A stretch of 64,000 nt of DNA from NCBI GenBank assembly GCA_039821605.1, contig JBCBNV010000001.1:372001-436000 (forward strand). The letters run 5' to 3'. A program made the position numbers and the translations under genes. The notes below the pieces were generated by a model. It did not search any database, was not told the origin of the DNA, and was given only the letters and a program-made list of their open reading frames with translations. Each line of letters begins with the position of its first letter. Positions within the stretch are counted from its first letter, which is position 1. Below, one piece after another: positions 1-7,881 of the stretch. This DNA is from CALBPI01 sp039821605. GTDB lineage: Bacteria; Pseudomonadota; Gammaproteobacteria; Steroidobacterales; Woeseiaceae.

Positions 1-2
1 TC

Positions 3-890
3 GAACACAGCCTCGACTGGGTCAGCGGGCAGCGTGACGCGCTCGTGGCCCGCGCCGCCGCACACGGTGCCCTGCTATTCCGGGGCTTCGGTGTGACGAG
101 CGACCACGACTTCGACGCATTCATCAAGGCGTTCGGCCTGCCTAACTTCACGTACGCCGAGTCGTTGTCAAACGCGGTGCGCGTCAATCGCACGGAACGC
201 GTGTTCACCGCCAATGAGGCGCCGCCCGAGGCGGTGATCGACATGCACCACGAGATGGCGCAGACACCCGTGTTTCCGTCGCGGCTGTTCTTCTTCTGCG
301 AGCAGGCGGCCGCGGGTGGCGGTGAGACGCCGCTGTGTCGATCGGACTGGTTGCTCGACGATCTCAGTGCCGAGTTGCCGGACTTCGTGGCGCGGTGCCG
401 CGAGCTGGGCGTGCGCTACCGCAACGCCATGCCGGCCGAGGATGTCGCACGATCGGGTCAGGGCAGGAGTTGGGCGAGCACGCTCAGCGTCGACAGCCGC
501 GATGCGGCTGAGGCCAGACTGGCTGCGCTGGGCTACGACTGGGAGTGGCTCGACGACGGCAGTCTTCGCGCCATCACGCCGGTTCTACCCGCCATCCGCA
601 AGCTAAGCGATGGTCGCGAGGTGTTCTTCAATCAGCTCATCGCCGCTTACCGCGGCTGGAAAGATGCAGAGCGCGCCATCACGTTCGGCGACGATTCACC
701 GTTTGCGCGTGACGACATGGAACGCGTTTGTGCGCTGGCCTCGGAGATCACGTTTGACACGCCCTGGGAGACGGGCGACGTCGTACTCGTGGATAACTTC
801 CTCGTGATGCACGGGCGCCGACCGTTCACGGGGACGCGTCGGGTGCTGGCTTCGCTCGTGGCCGATGATGGGTCGCGGCTGGCGGCGTAG
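3..890 (+). CDS. TauD/TfdA-family Fe(II)/2-oxoglutarate dioxygenase, 5' end cut off by the window
   Basis: The reading frame is open from the first bases, so the start codon lies outside the window; a GTG at 45 is only an internal codon. The visible part is about 295 residues. The family binds Fe(II) through His-x-Asp/Glu plus a distal His: a HHE motif occurs in DMHHEMAQ and a distal His in VMHGRRPF, followed by the arginines that bind 2-oxoglutarate (RRPFTGTRR). The fold is that of the TauD/SyrP-like group, which hydroxylates or decarboxylates small organic substrates. Nothing in the neighbourhood tells the substrate. It is followed by a hairpin and an unrelated TPR gene, so it probably ends its own transcription unit. 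Confidence 0.85.
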   Translation, partial: EHSLDWVSGQRDALVARAAAHGALLFRGFGVTSDHDFDAFIKAFGLPNFTYAESLSNAVRVNRTERVFTANEAPPEAVIDMHHEMAQTPVFPSRLFFFCEQAAAGGGETPLCRSDWLLDDLSAELPDFVARCRELGVRYRNAMPAEDVARSGQGRSWASTLSVDSRDAAEARLAALGYDWEWLDDGSLRAITPVLPAIRKLSDGREVFFNQLIAAYRGWKDAERAITFGDDSPFARDDMERVCALASEITFDTPWETGDVVLVDNFLVMHGRRPFTGTRRVLASLVADDGSRLAA

Positions 891-911
891 TGCGGACGAC
901 CGGGTGACAAA

Positions 912-932
912 TGTCAGCCCGAGCGGCTGACA
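912..932. other. 8-bp inverted repeat after the dioxygenase gene
   Basis: TGTCAGCC and GGCTGACA are perfect arms around a 5-nt loop, 22 bp after the dioxygenase stop codon. There is no T-run behind it, so it is either a Rho-type or stabilising 3' hairpin or a protein-binding palindrome. The word GTGACA/TGTCA recurs on both sides. Confidence 0.45.
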
Positions 933-965
933 CGTGACACTAACGGCGCCGGCCAAAAAACCTGA

Positions 966-1000
966 TCCTGTGGGTGTTCAATGCGAACCCACCCACAGGA
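966..1000 (+). promoter_or_regulatory. Perfect 11-bp hairpin that covers the Shine-Dalgarno of the TPR gene
   Basis: Arms TCCTGTGGGTG (966-976) and CACCCACAGGA (990-1000) are exact reverse complements with a 13-nt loop. The right arm runs into CAGGAGA (997-1003), the ribosome-binding site for the ATG at 1008. Folding of the mRNA would hide that site, so the hairpin is a candidate translational switch or thermosensor. It could alternatively be a DNA operator. Confidence 0.5.
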
Positions 1001-1007
1001 GACTGTC

Positions 1008-1724
1008 ATGGAATCCAAGACTGTATTGGTCACTGGCCTGATCGCCAGCATCATTCTGATCGCCGCCAACGTCCAGGCGGGCAGCATCGATGCCGTTGAG
1101 CGCGCTAGCCGTAACAACGATCTGACGGCGCTCGAGATGCAACGCAGCGCCATCGTCGATGCCGACGCACCCTATCTCGCCGCACTGGCCGACTACCGAA
1201 TGGGAATCGCTCACAGCGTGCGCGCTGACGAGAAGTCGGCCGGAATTGCGTTGACCGCAGCCAGTGAGCAGCTCGAAGCGCTTATCAAAGCCGAGCCAAA
1301 GAACGCCGAAGCCTGGGCATTGCTCGCCAACGCATACGGCATGCGCATGGGGCTGAGCCCGTTCTCGGCCATGAAACTCGCTGGCAAGGCAGACCGCGCA
1401 AGGGCACGGGCACGACTGCTGGCGCCCGCCAATCCTCGCGTGTTGCTCATGGAAGGCATCGCGCTCTACAACACGCCGGGCATGTGGGGCGGTAGCAAGC
1501 CCAAAGCCATCGCGGTGCTCGATCAGGCCATCGCCGCCTACGAGGCGACGTCCGATTCGGGTTGGGGCTTTGCCGAGGCCCTTGTCTGGCGCGGACTGGG
1601 TCATTCCGAAACGGGTGACACGGCCGCGGCGGAGCGTGACTTCAAGCGCGCCGTGGAACTCGAGCCCGACTACGCCTGGGCGCAGTCGCTGCTCGCGCGC
1701 CAGCGCGCCGTCGCCAGCAACTGA
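1008..1724 (+). CDS. Exported TPR-repeat protein
   Basis: 238 residues. The ATG at 1008 is chosen because CAGGAGA lies 5-11 nt upstream; an in-frame ATG at 981 sits in the loop of the hairpin and has no ribosome-binding site. Residues 1-24 form a signal peptide ending in VQAGS. The rest is helical with TPR-like repeats, the clearest being the C-terminal TGDTAAAERDFKRAVELEP stretch. It is probably a periplasmic scaffold; no partner is suggested by the neighbours. A good intrinsic terminator follows. Confidence 0.75.
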   Translation: MESKTVLVTGLIASIILIAANVQAGSIDAVERASRNNDLTALEMQRSAIVDADAPYLAALADYRMGIAHSVRADEKSAGIALTAASEQLEALIKAEPKNAEAWALLANAYGMRMGLSPFSAMKLAGKADRARARARLLAPANPRVLLMEGIALYNTPGMWGGSKPKAIAVLDQAIAAYEATSDSGWGFAEALVWRGLGHSETGDTAAAERDFKRAVELEPDYAWAQSLLARQRAVASN

Positions 1725-1738
1725 ACGCGCAGTCTCCG

Positions 1739-1774
1739 CAGCGCGGCGGATTCAGGTCCGTCGCGCTGTTTTTT
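1739..1774 (+). terminator. Intrinsic terminator of the TPR gene
   Basis: A 12-bp GC-rich stem (one G-U pair) starting CAGCGCG and closing CGCGCTG around a 6-nt loop is followed directly by six T residues (1769-1774). It begins 14 nt after the stop codon of the TPR gene. Confidence 0.8.
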
Positions 1775-1784
1775 CGTCCATGAC

Positions 1785-1813
1785 TTGCCAGTATGGAAAG
1801 TAATTGATATAAC
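1785..1813 (+). promoter_or_regulatory. Sigma-70-type promoter of the membrane protein/regulator pair
   Basis: TTGCCA (1785-1790) and TATAAC (1808-1813) each match five of six consensus bases with a 17-bp spacer. Transcription would start near 1820, inside the operator palindrome. The spacer itself contains another half-site, TGGAAAGT at 1794-1801. Confidence 0.65.
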
Positions 1814-1832
1814 TTTCCACTATGGAAAGTAA
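1792..1832. promoter_or_regulatory. Operator: palindrome ACTTTCCA-CTA-TGGAAAGT plus an extra half-site
   Basis: Bases 1812-1830 form a perfect palindrome with 8-bp arms and a 3-bp centre. The 12-mer TATGGAAAGTAA occurs twice as a direct repeat at 1792-1803 and 1821-1832. The sites overlap the promoter spacer, the -10 box and the start of transcription, the expected place for a repressor. The obvious ligand is the winged-helix protein encoded at 2276-2575. Confidence 0.65.
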
Positions 1833-1838
1833 GTGCAG

Positions 1839-2276
1839 GTGGCGCGTGTGACGCATCAAGAAGACGGGCAAGCGGCTGATGCGTTGGAGCGGGCGGAGAC
1901 GCTGGCGTCGATCGCCGCGAGCCGCGGTGTGTACTCGCGCCGGGCCGCAATCTTCACGGCGATCTGGGCGGGCGCCGTCGCAGGACTCATGGTGGCTGAG
2001 TCGGGCTGGTGGTTTCTGCTTGCCGTTGTTGGGCTGATTGTCTACATCGCCTGGCAGCGCAATCGCGCGGCAACGCTGCGCGAGGTGGGCACGTGGCGAG
2101 AATTGGCGGTCGCCGTCGGCCTCGTCGCCTTGCTCTACGGTCTCGTGGCGCTGGGCTTCGTCGGCGCAGCCCAGGGTGTTCCGCTCGCTCCCATTCTGAC
2201 CGGCGTGGCTGTCGCGCTGATGTTGTACGCCACCATGCACGTCGCACACCACCGTGCCTGGGCGCGCGCCGCCTGA
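1839..2276 (+). CDS. Small membrane protein of unknown function, co-transcribed with a winged-helix regulator
   Basis: About 145 residues with a soluble, charged N-terminus of about 35 residues and four predicted transmembrane segments (AAIFTAIWAGAV, WWFLLAVVGLIV, LAVAVGLVALLY, ILTGVAVALMLY). No catalytic motif is seen. GTG codons at 1833, 1839 and 1848 are possible starts; 1839 has GGAAAG at a usable 9-nt distance, while at 1833 it would be too close. The stop overlaps the start of the next gene as TGATG, so the two are translationally coupled. I do not recognise the family beyond its common pairing with small winged-helix regulators. Confidence 0.65.
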   Translation: MARVTHQEDGQAADALERAETLASIAASRGVYSRRAAIFTAIWAGAVAGLMVAESGWWFLLAVVGLIVYIAWQRNRAATLREVGTWRELAVAVGLVALLYGLVALGFVGAAQGVPLAPILTGVAVALMLYATMHVAHHRAWARAA

Positions 2277-2575
2277 TGCCAACGGACGGCCTCGACACGC
2301 TGATTCATGCGCCAAACCGGCTTGCGATCTGCGCGTTTCTCGCGCCGCTCGACGATGCCGAGTTTCAGCTGCTGCGCGAGGCGCTCGACGTCAGCGACTC
2401 TGTGCTCTCAAAGCATGTGGCCAGGCTGCAGGAGGCGGGCTATCTCGCGATCGAGAAACGTCGGGGTATGGGCCGCCCGCGTACCTGGCTGTCGCTCACG
2501 CGACGCGGACGCGCCGCCTACACGCGTCACGTGGCGGCGCTGCGCGCGCTCATCGATGCTGCGACGCCTGCCTAG
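2276..2575 (+). CDS. Winged-helix transcriptional regulator (HTH_34/MarR-like)
   Basis: 99 residues, about the length of the single-domain winged-helix family with the pattern NRLAICAFLA, a recognition helix VSDSVLSKHVARLQ, and a wing RGMGRPRTWLSLTRRG. There is no effector domain, so it probably works as a dimer that senses through its own fold or through the preceding membrane protein. The palindrome at 1812-1830 is a likely autoregulatory operator. The TAG stop shares the tetranucleotide CTAG with the stop of the convergent acylase gene. Confidence 0.8.
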   Translation: MPTDGLDTLIHAPNRLAICAFLAPLDDAEFQLLREALDVSDSVLSKHVARLQEAGYLAIEKRRGMGRPRTWLSLTRRGRAAYTRHVAALRALIDAATPA

Positions 2576-4776
2576 TCGCCGAGTCCCGGCCGGTATCGAC
2601 GCACGGCGCGCGCTTCCACATCCTCGCGGTAAAACGGCACGTCTTTGAATGCGCCGTCCACGTAGCGCTGCGCCTGGTCGTCAAAATGCGGCGAGTCCGG
2701 GTTGCCGCTCTGGCCGCCCGCGAGCAGGGACTTGGCTCGGACGCGGTCGCCAAACTCAACGACAGCGACGAAGCTGTTGCCCGATACGCCGTAGATACGT
2801 TTTGAGCCGCTGCCACGGCGTGCGCGGAACGACGCCAGCGCGCCCCAGTCGCCCGAGGCCAGACCAACGGGCAAACTCGGCGCGTCGTCGTCGTAGCGCA
2901 GCGCGATGTCGCCTGTCAGGCGTTGGAAGCGGTTGACCTCGCCCCAGGGCAGGTCCCAACGGCCGAAGTCGTCTATCAGACCCGCCACGGTGCGTTCGAA
3001 GATCTGCAGGCGCTCGTCAACGGGCGAGCCCTTGCCGAAGTAGTCGATGAGTGCAATGCCGCGAATACCTTCGGGCCGAACGCCTTCATCGCGGTAGCGC
3101 ATGCCGTAGTGGTGCGCGAGTGTCATGGCGACCGCGTCGACATCAGTGCGGTGATCCCAGTCGCGCAGCGTCTCGATCGCCGCGGCCAGCGGGGCGTCGT
3201 CGCGTCCCGAAGCGTCCCAGGCTTCGATGAGCCCGCCCACGAGTTGCTCGAAGCCGGGGAGCTTGTCGTCGTAGGCGAGCGCGATAAGACCATCGAGGGT
3301 CAGATCGGAGACGTCTTGCAGAACGTGTTGCGCGTGAATGCCGCGGAAGTTCTCCGGGTCGGGCGCCATGTACACGGGGTAGTCCTCGCGCTTCGGACTG
3401 TCCGGACCCGCGGCCGTGAAGGGCGTCGAGTTGCAGTTCTGCAGCCAGCCGATCGTGGGGTTTACGAGGTTCACGGTTTCGTCGACCTCGTGGATGCCCT
3501 GCCAGTCCGTGCGCGGATCGCTGCCGTCGACGGGCTTCGAGTAGTCGAATTGCGGATCGCGCCGCGGGATAAAGTTGCCGTGGTAGTAGGCGATCGTGCC
3601 ATCGGCATCGGCGTACACCGTGTTGTTCGAGGAGTTTGTGCGCCGCTGCATCATGCCGCGGAAGCCCGCGTGATCGCGCTGCTTGGTGCGCACGAAACTT
3701 TGTGCCAGCGCTTCGGCCGGCTTCCAGTTGATACGCGTCGCGACCCACTGTCCGTCGATGGCGTGAGTGATCGGACCGTGGTGCGTGCGGTAGGTCTCGA
3801 ACGCGCGTTCGGCCATGCCTGCCGCCGTGCGGTAGCGCAGCGTGACGGTTTGCGTCACCACGTCGCGCGCCTCGTCGCCGTAGCGGTAGACGCGGCGTCC
3901 GTCGCGTATAGAGATGTCTTCGACGAATTCGTCGAGGAAGTCGACGTAGGTCGAGGTGTGCATCCAGCCGGTGCGCTCGTTGAAACCCTGGTAGACGAAG
4001 AATTGCCCCCAGGTGACCGCGCCGTAGGCGTTGAGGCCTTGCTCACTGACGACATGGATCTCGGGGCGAAAGTAGAAGGTCGTGTGCGGGTTGATGAGCA
4101 GCATGGCGTCACCCGAGCGCGTGTGTTCGCCCGAGATCGCAAACCCGTTGGAGCCCAGGTGCTGTTCGTAACCCAGTTTCGGTGCGCGACTCGCCTCGAC
4201 CTGTGCCTGCGTCACGGAGTCGCCGCTGCCGTAGAACGCCTTGATGCCCGCGAGCGGAATCTGCTCGATGTCGCCGCCGATCGATCCCTCGAAGAAGTAC
4301 ATGGGCATCCAGGGTTCGAAACGGGTGATCAGCGCGGGGGTCACCTCGGGGTGCGTGGCCAGGAACCAGTTCAGGCCACCGGCGTAGGCCTGACACAGCG
4401 CGCGCAGCCATTCAGGGGCCTTGGCATAGGCAGTCCTGGCCTCCGTTTCAGTCATGAACAACCGGGCTCGGAGGTCGCTCCAGATCGCGGATTCGCCTTC
4501 GACCTCTGCGAGTCGACCGATGGCCCAGATATAGTTGCGCTCCACGCGCGGAAAATCGTCTTCCGCCTGCGCGTAGAGCATGCCAAACACGGCATCGGCG
4601 TCCGTGGGCGCATAGATGTGCGGGACGCCAAAGTCGTCACGCAGAATCTCGATGCGTCCGGCGCGGTCCGCGAGACGGGCCGCCTCGGTGTCACTGGCAC
4701 GAGGTGTCCGCGGCGACACGCAAGCTGTCGCGATCAACACGGCCATGGCGAGGAGCACGAGTCTGTGTGTGCGCAT
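2572..4776 (-). CDS. Penicillin acylase-family Ntn hydrolase, predicted lipoprotein
   Basis: 734 residues. The ATG at 4776 is preceded by AGGAGA and opens a signal peptide with lipobox ATAC, so mature protein should be lipidated at Cys19. The reading frame extends further upstream, but that part overlaps the divergent VOC gene region. The family is made as one chain, cut by itself before an N-terminal nucleophile; here the Gly-Ser-Asn-Gly site puts that serine at residue 209. Relatives hydrolyse amide bonds of beta-lactams, acyl-homoserine lactones or other N-acyl compounds. The substrate cannot be told from sequence, so quorum-signal degradation is only one option. It is monocistronic and divergent from the VOC gene. 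Confidence 0.85.
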   Translation of the reverse strand: MRTHRLVLLAMAVLIATACVSPRTPRASDTEAARLADRAGRIEILRDDFGVPHIYAPTDADAVFGMLYAQAEDDFPRVERNYIWAIGRLAEVEGESAIWSDLRARLFMTETEARTAYAKAPEWLRALCQAYAGGLNWFLATHPEVTPALITRFEPWMPMYFFEGSIGGDIEQIPLAGIKAFYGSGDSVTQAQVEASRAPKLGYEQHLGSNGFAISGEHTRSGDAMLLINPHTTFYFRPEIHVVSEQGLNAYGAVTWGQFFVYQGFNERTGWMHTSTYVDFLDEFVEDISIRDGRRVYRYGDEARDVVTQTVTLRYRTAAGMAERAFETYRTHHGPITHAIDGQWVATRINWKPAEALAQSFVRTKQRDHAGFRGMMQRRTNSSNNTVYADADGTIAYYHGNFIPRRDPQFDYSKPVDGSDPRTDWQGIHEVDETVNLVNPTIGWLQNCNSTPFTAAGPDSPKREDYPVYMAPDPENFRGIHAQHVLQDVSDLTLDGLIALAYDDKLPGFEQLVGGLIEAWDASGRDDAPLAAAIETLRDWDHRTDVDAVAMTLAHHYGMRYRDEGVRPEGIRGIALIDYFGKGSPVDERLQIFERTVAGLIDDFGRWDLPWGEVNRFQRLTGDIALRYDDDAPSLPVGLASGDWGALASFRARRGSGSKRIYGVSGNSFVAVVEFGDRVRAKSLLAGGQSGNPDSPHFDDQAQRYVDGAFKDVPFYREDVEARAVRRYRPGLGD

Positions 4777-4910
4777 TGCGGGATCTCCTGGGTGAGCGCT
4801 GCAGCGGATGCCGAGGATAGCACCGGCCCCAGCGGCGGACACGGTGCGCGACGTGGTCTGGGCGACGCGGTATCGTTGCGTCAGATTGAGGGCGCGATGG
4901 GGGCAGGCGC

Positions 4911-5483
4911 ATGAACAGAAACCGGAACCAACTCCTGACCTGGGTGCTTGCACTGGCGGCCTCAGTCGCGGCCTGCGCGGCACCCGTCGCAGAAGACGCG
5001 CGCGGCCCCGTCGACGTGCGCCGCACGACGTTGCTGGTCAACGACACCGACAAGTCTCTGGCGCTTTATCGCGATGCACTCGGACTCACGGTGATCTACG
5101 ACCAACTCATCGAGTCGCCCATGGAGGATGGCGAGACGCGTTCGCGGCGGCTCGTGCTGCTGCAGGCCAACGACGACTTCATCGGTGTGCTGGGGCTGCT
5201 CGAGTACATCCACCCGAAGAAGCCGCAGCGGCAGGAACGCTTTGACGAGCCCGTGCCCGGTGATCCCATCATTGTCATCAACGCGGCCGATCTCGATACG
5301 CGCTGGGAGGCGGTCGAGACGTCACCGGGTGTGACCGTGATTGATGCGCCCGAGCGTGTTTCGTATCCGCGCGCAGGAGGCGGCGTGATCCGCGTGAATG
5401 TATCGATGATCCGCGACCCGGACGGCTACTGGCTCGAAATCAACCAGTTGCTCGACGCACCCGCGAGTGCCGAGGACGACTGA
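4911..5483 (+). CDS. VOC (glyoxalase/bleomycin-resistance fold) lipoprotein
   Basis: 190 residues. The signal peptide ends in ASVAACAA, a lipobox-like sequence with Cys at about residue 22, so the protein is probably anchored in the envelope. The remainder is one VOC module: VRRTTLLVNDTDKSLALYRDALGL at the first strand-helix unit and a closing IRDPDGYWLEINQ strand that provides the usual metal-binding Glu. A lipoprotein VOC protein is less common than the cytoplasmic type. It diverges from the acylase gene with 134 bp between them. Its substrate is unknown. Confidence 0.75.
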   Translation: MNRNRNQLLTWVLALAASVAACAAPVAEDARGPVDVRRTTLLVNDTDKSLALYRDALGLTVIYDQLIESPMEDGETRSRRLVLLQANDDFIGVLGLLEYIHPKKPQRQERFDEPVPGDPIIVINAADLDTRWEAVETSPGVTVIDAPERVSYPRAGGGVIRVNVSMIRDPDGYWLEINQLLDAPASAEDD

Positions 5484-5489
5484 CCGGGC

Positions 5490-6509
5490 TCAGGAGGCGG
5501 CGCGCCCCTCGGTGATGTCGGACACGGAGGCGTCCTGTTCACGCGCACGAACCACGCGATTGCGGCCACCGTTCTTTGCGGCGTAGAGCGCGTTGTCCGT
5601 GCGGCGCAGCCAGTCGTCGGTTTCCTCTTCGGGAAACAGCTCCGCGATACCGACCGAAATGGTGACGGGCCGGCCGTCGACGAGTTTGGCCGTTTCGACA
5701 AGTACGCGCAGGTCCTCGCCCAGCGTGTCGGCAATGGTCGCCGTGGCACCCTCGGCAATAATGAGAAACTCCTCGCCGCCCACGCGGTACACGGAGTCAG
5801 TCTCGCGGATGCGCTGGCGAATCAGCTGCACGAGTTTGATCAGTGCGCAGTCGCCAACGGCGTGTCCGAGCTCATCATTGATGCGCTTGAAGTTGTCGAG
5901 GTCGACCATGAGCATTGACGCCGTGACGGGTCGTCGGCGGTGCGTTGCGAAGATTTCGCGCAAACGTTCTGACAGGGCACGCCGGTTTTCCGCGCCCGTG
6001 AGCGGATCCTTGGTGGCGAGCATGATGAGCTGCTTGCGCTGATCTGCGGTGCGCGAGCTGAACGCATACGAGAATGTGATCGTCACGGCCAGCGTGAAGA
6101 ACACAGTCATGAGCGATTCTGATGCCATGGGCACGATCAGCTTGGGCAGCAGGACTGAGAGGCCGAGCAGGTTGAGCGCCAACGCTTCGATCGGTGGCAG
6201 CAGGTAGAAGATGATCAGCACGGTCGGGAAGGCCCAGTAGATCTGCTGCGGACCCTTGATGTAGACGGTGCCGATAATGGCGGCCATCGCCATGATCGAT
6301 ACGGCGTAGCTCGCGAGCACCGTGCGGTGCGTGCGCCACACGTAGACGCCCAATCCGATAAGCCCCGCAACGAGCGTGATGTCGAGCGCAAACAACAGCG
6401 TTTCGCCGTGCATGAGTCGAATGATGGCAAATGGCAAAACCGCCACGATGCCTGACAGCGTCATGCTGATCAGAATCGCGCGTTCGGTTTCGAGCTGTCC
6501 GTGCTTCAT
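5490..6509 (-). CDS. Membrane-bound diguanylate cyclase (GGDEF domain)
   Basis: 339 residues. The ATG at 6509 follows GGGGAG. Residues about 12-170 hold five or six transmembrane helices with no recognised periplasmic sensor loop. The C-terminal half is a GGDEF domain with the variant GGEEF in the active site, DPLTGAENRR at its start and SVGIAELFP near its end. An RxxD inhibitory site (RETD) lies five residues before GGEEF, so product inhibition by c-di-GMP is expected. It should make c-di-GMP from two GTP. Only 6 nt separate its stop from that of the convergent VOC gene. Confidence 0.9.
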   Translation of the reverse strand: MKHGQLETERAILISMTLSGIVAVLPFAIIRLMHGETLLFALDITLVAGLIGLGVYVWRTHRTVLASYAVSIMAMAAIIGTVYIKGPQQIYWAFPTVLIIFYLLPPIEALALNLLGLSVLLPKLIVPMASESLMTVFFTLAVTITFSYAFSSRTADQRKQLIMLATKDPLTGAENRRALSERLREIFATHRRRPVTASMLMVDLDNFKRINDELGHAVGDCALIKLVQLIRQRIRETDSVYRVGGEEFLIIAEGATATIADTLGEDLRVLVETAKLVDGRPVTISVGIAELFPEEETDDWLRRTDNALYAAKNGGRNRVVRAREQDASVSDITEGRAAS

Positions 6510-6867
6510 GTCCGCGCGCTCCCCTTCGCCCGGCCTGGTGCTCGATTCGAGCCTAGCCCAGGGGTTGCAGCGGCCGCAAAGCCAGCTGTCGAAGTGGTGT
6601 CTGATTCGGGCGATGGTTGCACTTGATACTCCCAATCACGCGCCAAATGGTCACGATACGCGTCGAAAATACGAGAAATGACGCGATCCATCGGCAATGG
6701 GCAAGAATTCCCCGCTGCCGTTGTGTCTGAGCCCGTGTTCGCCCGCTGCGCGAATCGATTAGACATAAGCTGGTCGTTTCCCCTCGAGGCGTATGCCGGT
6801 GCGACGCGGTTGCGTCGTCTTGATCCCCATGGTGACCGTCTGTCACGGACCGGTTCATAATCCCGGT
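6510..6867. other. 358-bp intergenic region between divergent genes
   Basis: No convincing coding frame, repeat or tRNA is visible. The region must hold the promoters of the diguanylate cyclase gene (minus) and the PLP dehydratase gene (plus). It is less GC-rich than its flanks, with AT-rich stretches around 6600-6680 and 6755-6780. Confidence 0.5.
6832..6861 (+). promoter_or_regulatory. Possible promoter giving a leaderless mRNA for the PLP dehydratase
   Basis: CATAAT (6856-6861) matches TATAAT in five of six bases, with the weaker GTGACC (6832-6837) 18 bp upstream. A start site about 7 bp after the -10 box would fall on the A of the ATG at 6868, where no Shine-Dalgarno can be seen. Confidence 0.35.
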
Positions 6868-7881
6868 ATGGATGGCGCCCAATCACAATTCACGCTGTCG
6901 CTCGGCGACATCGAGGCGGCGAGAACGCGCCTGTCGGGTGTGGCCAATCGCACGCCGCTCATTCGTCATTCCGCGCTCGATGAGCACGCGCGCGGCACCG
7001 TGTTGCTCAAGGCCGAAAACCTCCAGCGCATGGGGTCGTTCAAACTGCGGGGTGCTTACAACACGCTGGCCAACATGTCGCCCGAACAGCGCGAGCGGGG
7101 CGTCGTCGCCTGGTCGTCGGGCAATCACGCACAGGGCGTGGCGCTCGCGGCGCGTCTGTTTGGCGTACCCGCGCACATTGTGATGCCGGAGGACACACCG
7201 CCGGGCAAGGCGACGGCCGTCAGGAGACTGGGGGCGCAGATCGTTGGCTACGATCGCTACAGCGAGGATCGCGAAGCCATCGCGCGCGAGCTCGCCGGGT
7301 CACTCGGCGCGCCCGTCGTGCCGTCCTACGACCACCCGGACGTCATCGCCGGGCAGGGCACCGTGGGGCTCGAAGCGGCGGAGCAGCTGCAGGCCGAGGG
7401 TCTCGTGCCCGACCAGGCCTTTATTTGCTGTGGCGGCGGTGGCCTCGCAGCGGGTTCCGCGACGGCGCTGCTGGCGCACTATCCCGAGCTGCGGTGTTTC
7501 GCGGTCGAGCCCGAGCGCGCTGACGATACCGCCCGGTCTTTCGCGGCGGGGTCGCGCGTTGCGAACGCGCCGGAAACGCGCTCGATTTGCGACGCGTTGT
7601 TGTCGCGCGAGCCCGGCGCGCTGACGTTTCCCATCAACCAGCGTCTGCTCTCAGGTGTGCTGACCGTGAGCGAAGATGCGGTGCGCTTCGCCGTGGGATT
7701 TGCCTACCGCGTGTTGCGACTTGTGCTGGAACCCGGTGGCGCCGTGGCGCTCGCGGCTGTGTTGACGGATGCCGTGGACACGAAGGACAGGGTCACGGTC
7801 GTGGTGTTGTCAGGCGGCAATATTGAAGATGCGATGCTGGCCGAGTGTGTGGCGCACTTTGACGCGCGCGTCGCCAGCTAG
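6868..7881 (+). CDS. PLP-dependent threonine/serine dehydratase-family enzyme (fold type II)
   Basis: 337 residues, the length of the catabolic type without the C-terminal ACT regulatory domain of biosynthetic IlvA. The Schiff-base lysine is Lys59 in GSFKLRGAYN and the phosphate-binding glycine loop is CGGGGLAAG. Family members deaminate L-threonine to 2-oxobutyrate, deaminate serine or hydroxyaspartate, or racemise serine. The convergent neighbour is acetolactate synthase, which uses 2-oxobutyrate for isoleucine, so threonine deamination is a reasonable guess. Without an ACT domain it would lack classical isoleucine feedback. The TAG stop is shared with the neighbour through CTAG. Confidence 0.85.
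   Translation: MDGAQSQFTLSLGDIEAARTRLSGVANRTPLIRHSALDEHARGTVLLKAENLQRMGSFKLRGAYNTLANMSPEQRERGVVAWSSGNHAQGVALAARLFGVPAHIVMPEDTPPGKATAVRRLGAQIVGYDRYSEDREAIARELAGSLGAPVVPSYDHPDVIAGQGTVGLEAAEQLQAEGLVPDQAFICCGGGGLAAGSATALLAHYPELRCFAVEPERADDTARSFAAGSRVANAPETRSICDALLSREPGALTFPINQRLLSGVLTVSEDAVRFAVGFAYRVLRLVLEPGGAVALAAVLTDAVDTKDRVTVVVLSGGNIEDAMLAECVAHFDARVAS

Noticed and set aside
2923..4914. 663-codon open frame on the plus strand opposite the acylase gene
   Set aside because: It is a GC-rich mirror of a well-conserved Ntn hydrolase gene; its translation has no domain and low-complexity composition. Similar long mirrors opposite the WD40 gene (20486-22918) and the large TPR gene (33386-35173) were rejected too.
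6510..6867. tRNA or small coding gene in the 358-bp gap
   Set aside because: A TTCGA-like word occurs near 6543 but no cloverleaf can be drawn, and short frames there have no ribosome-binding site or recognisable composition.
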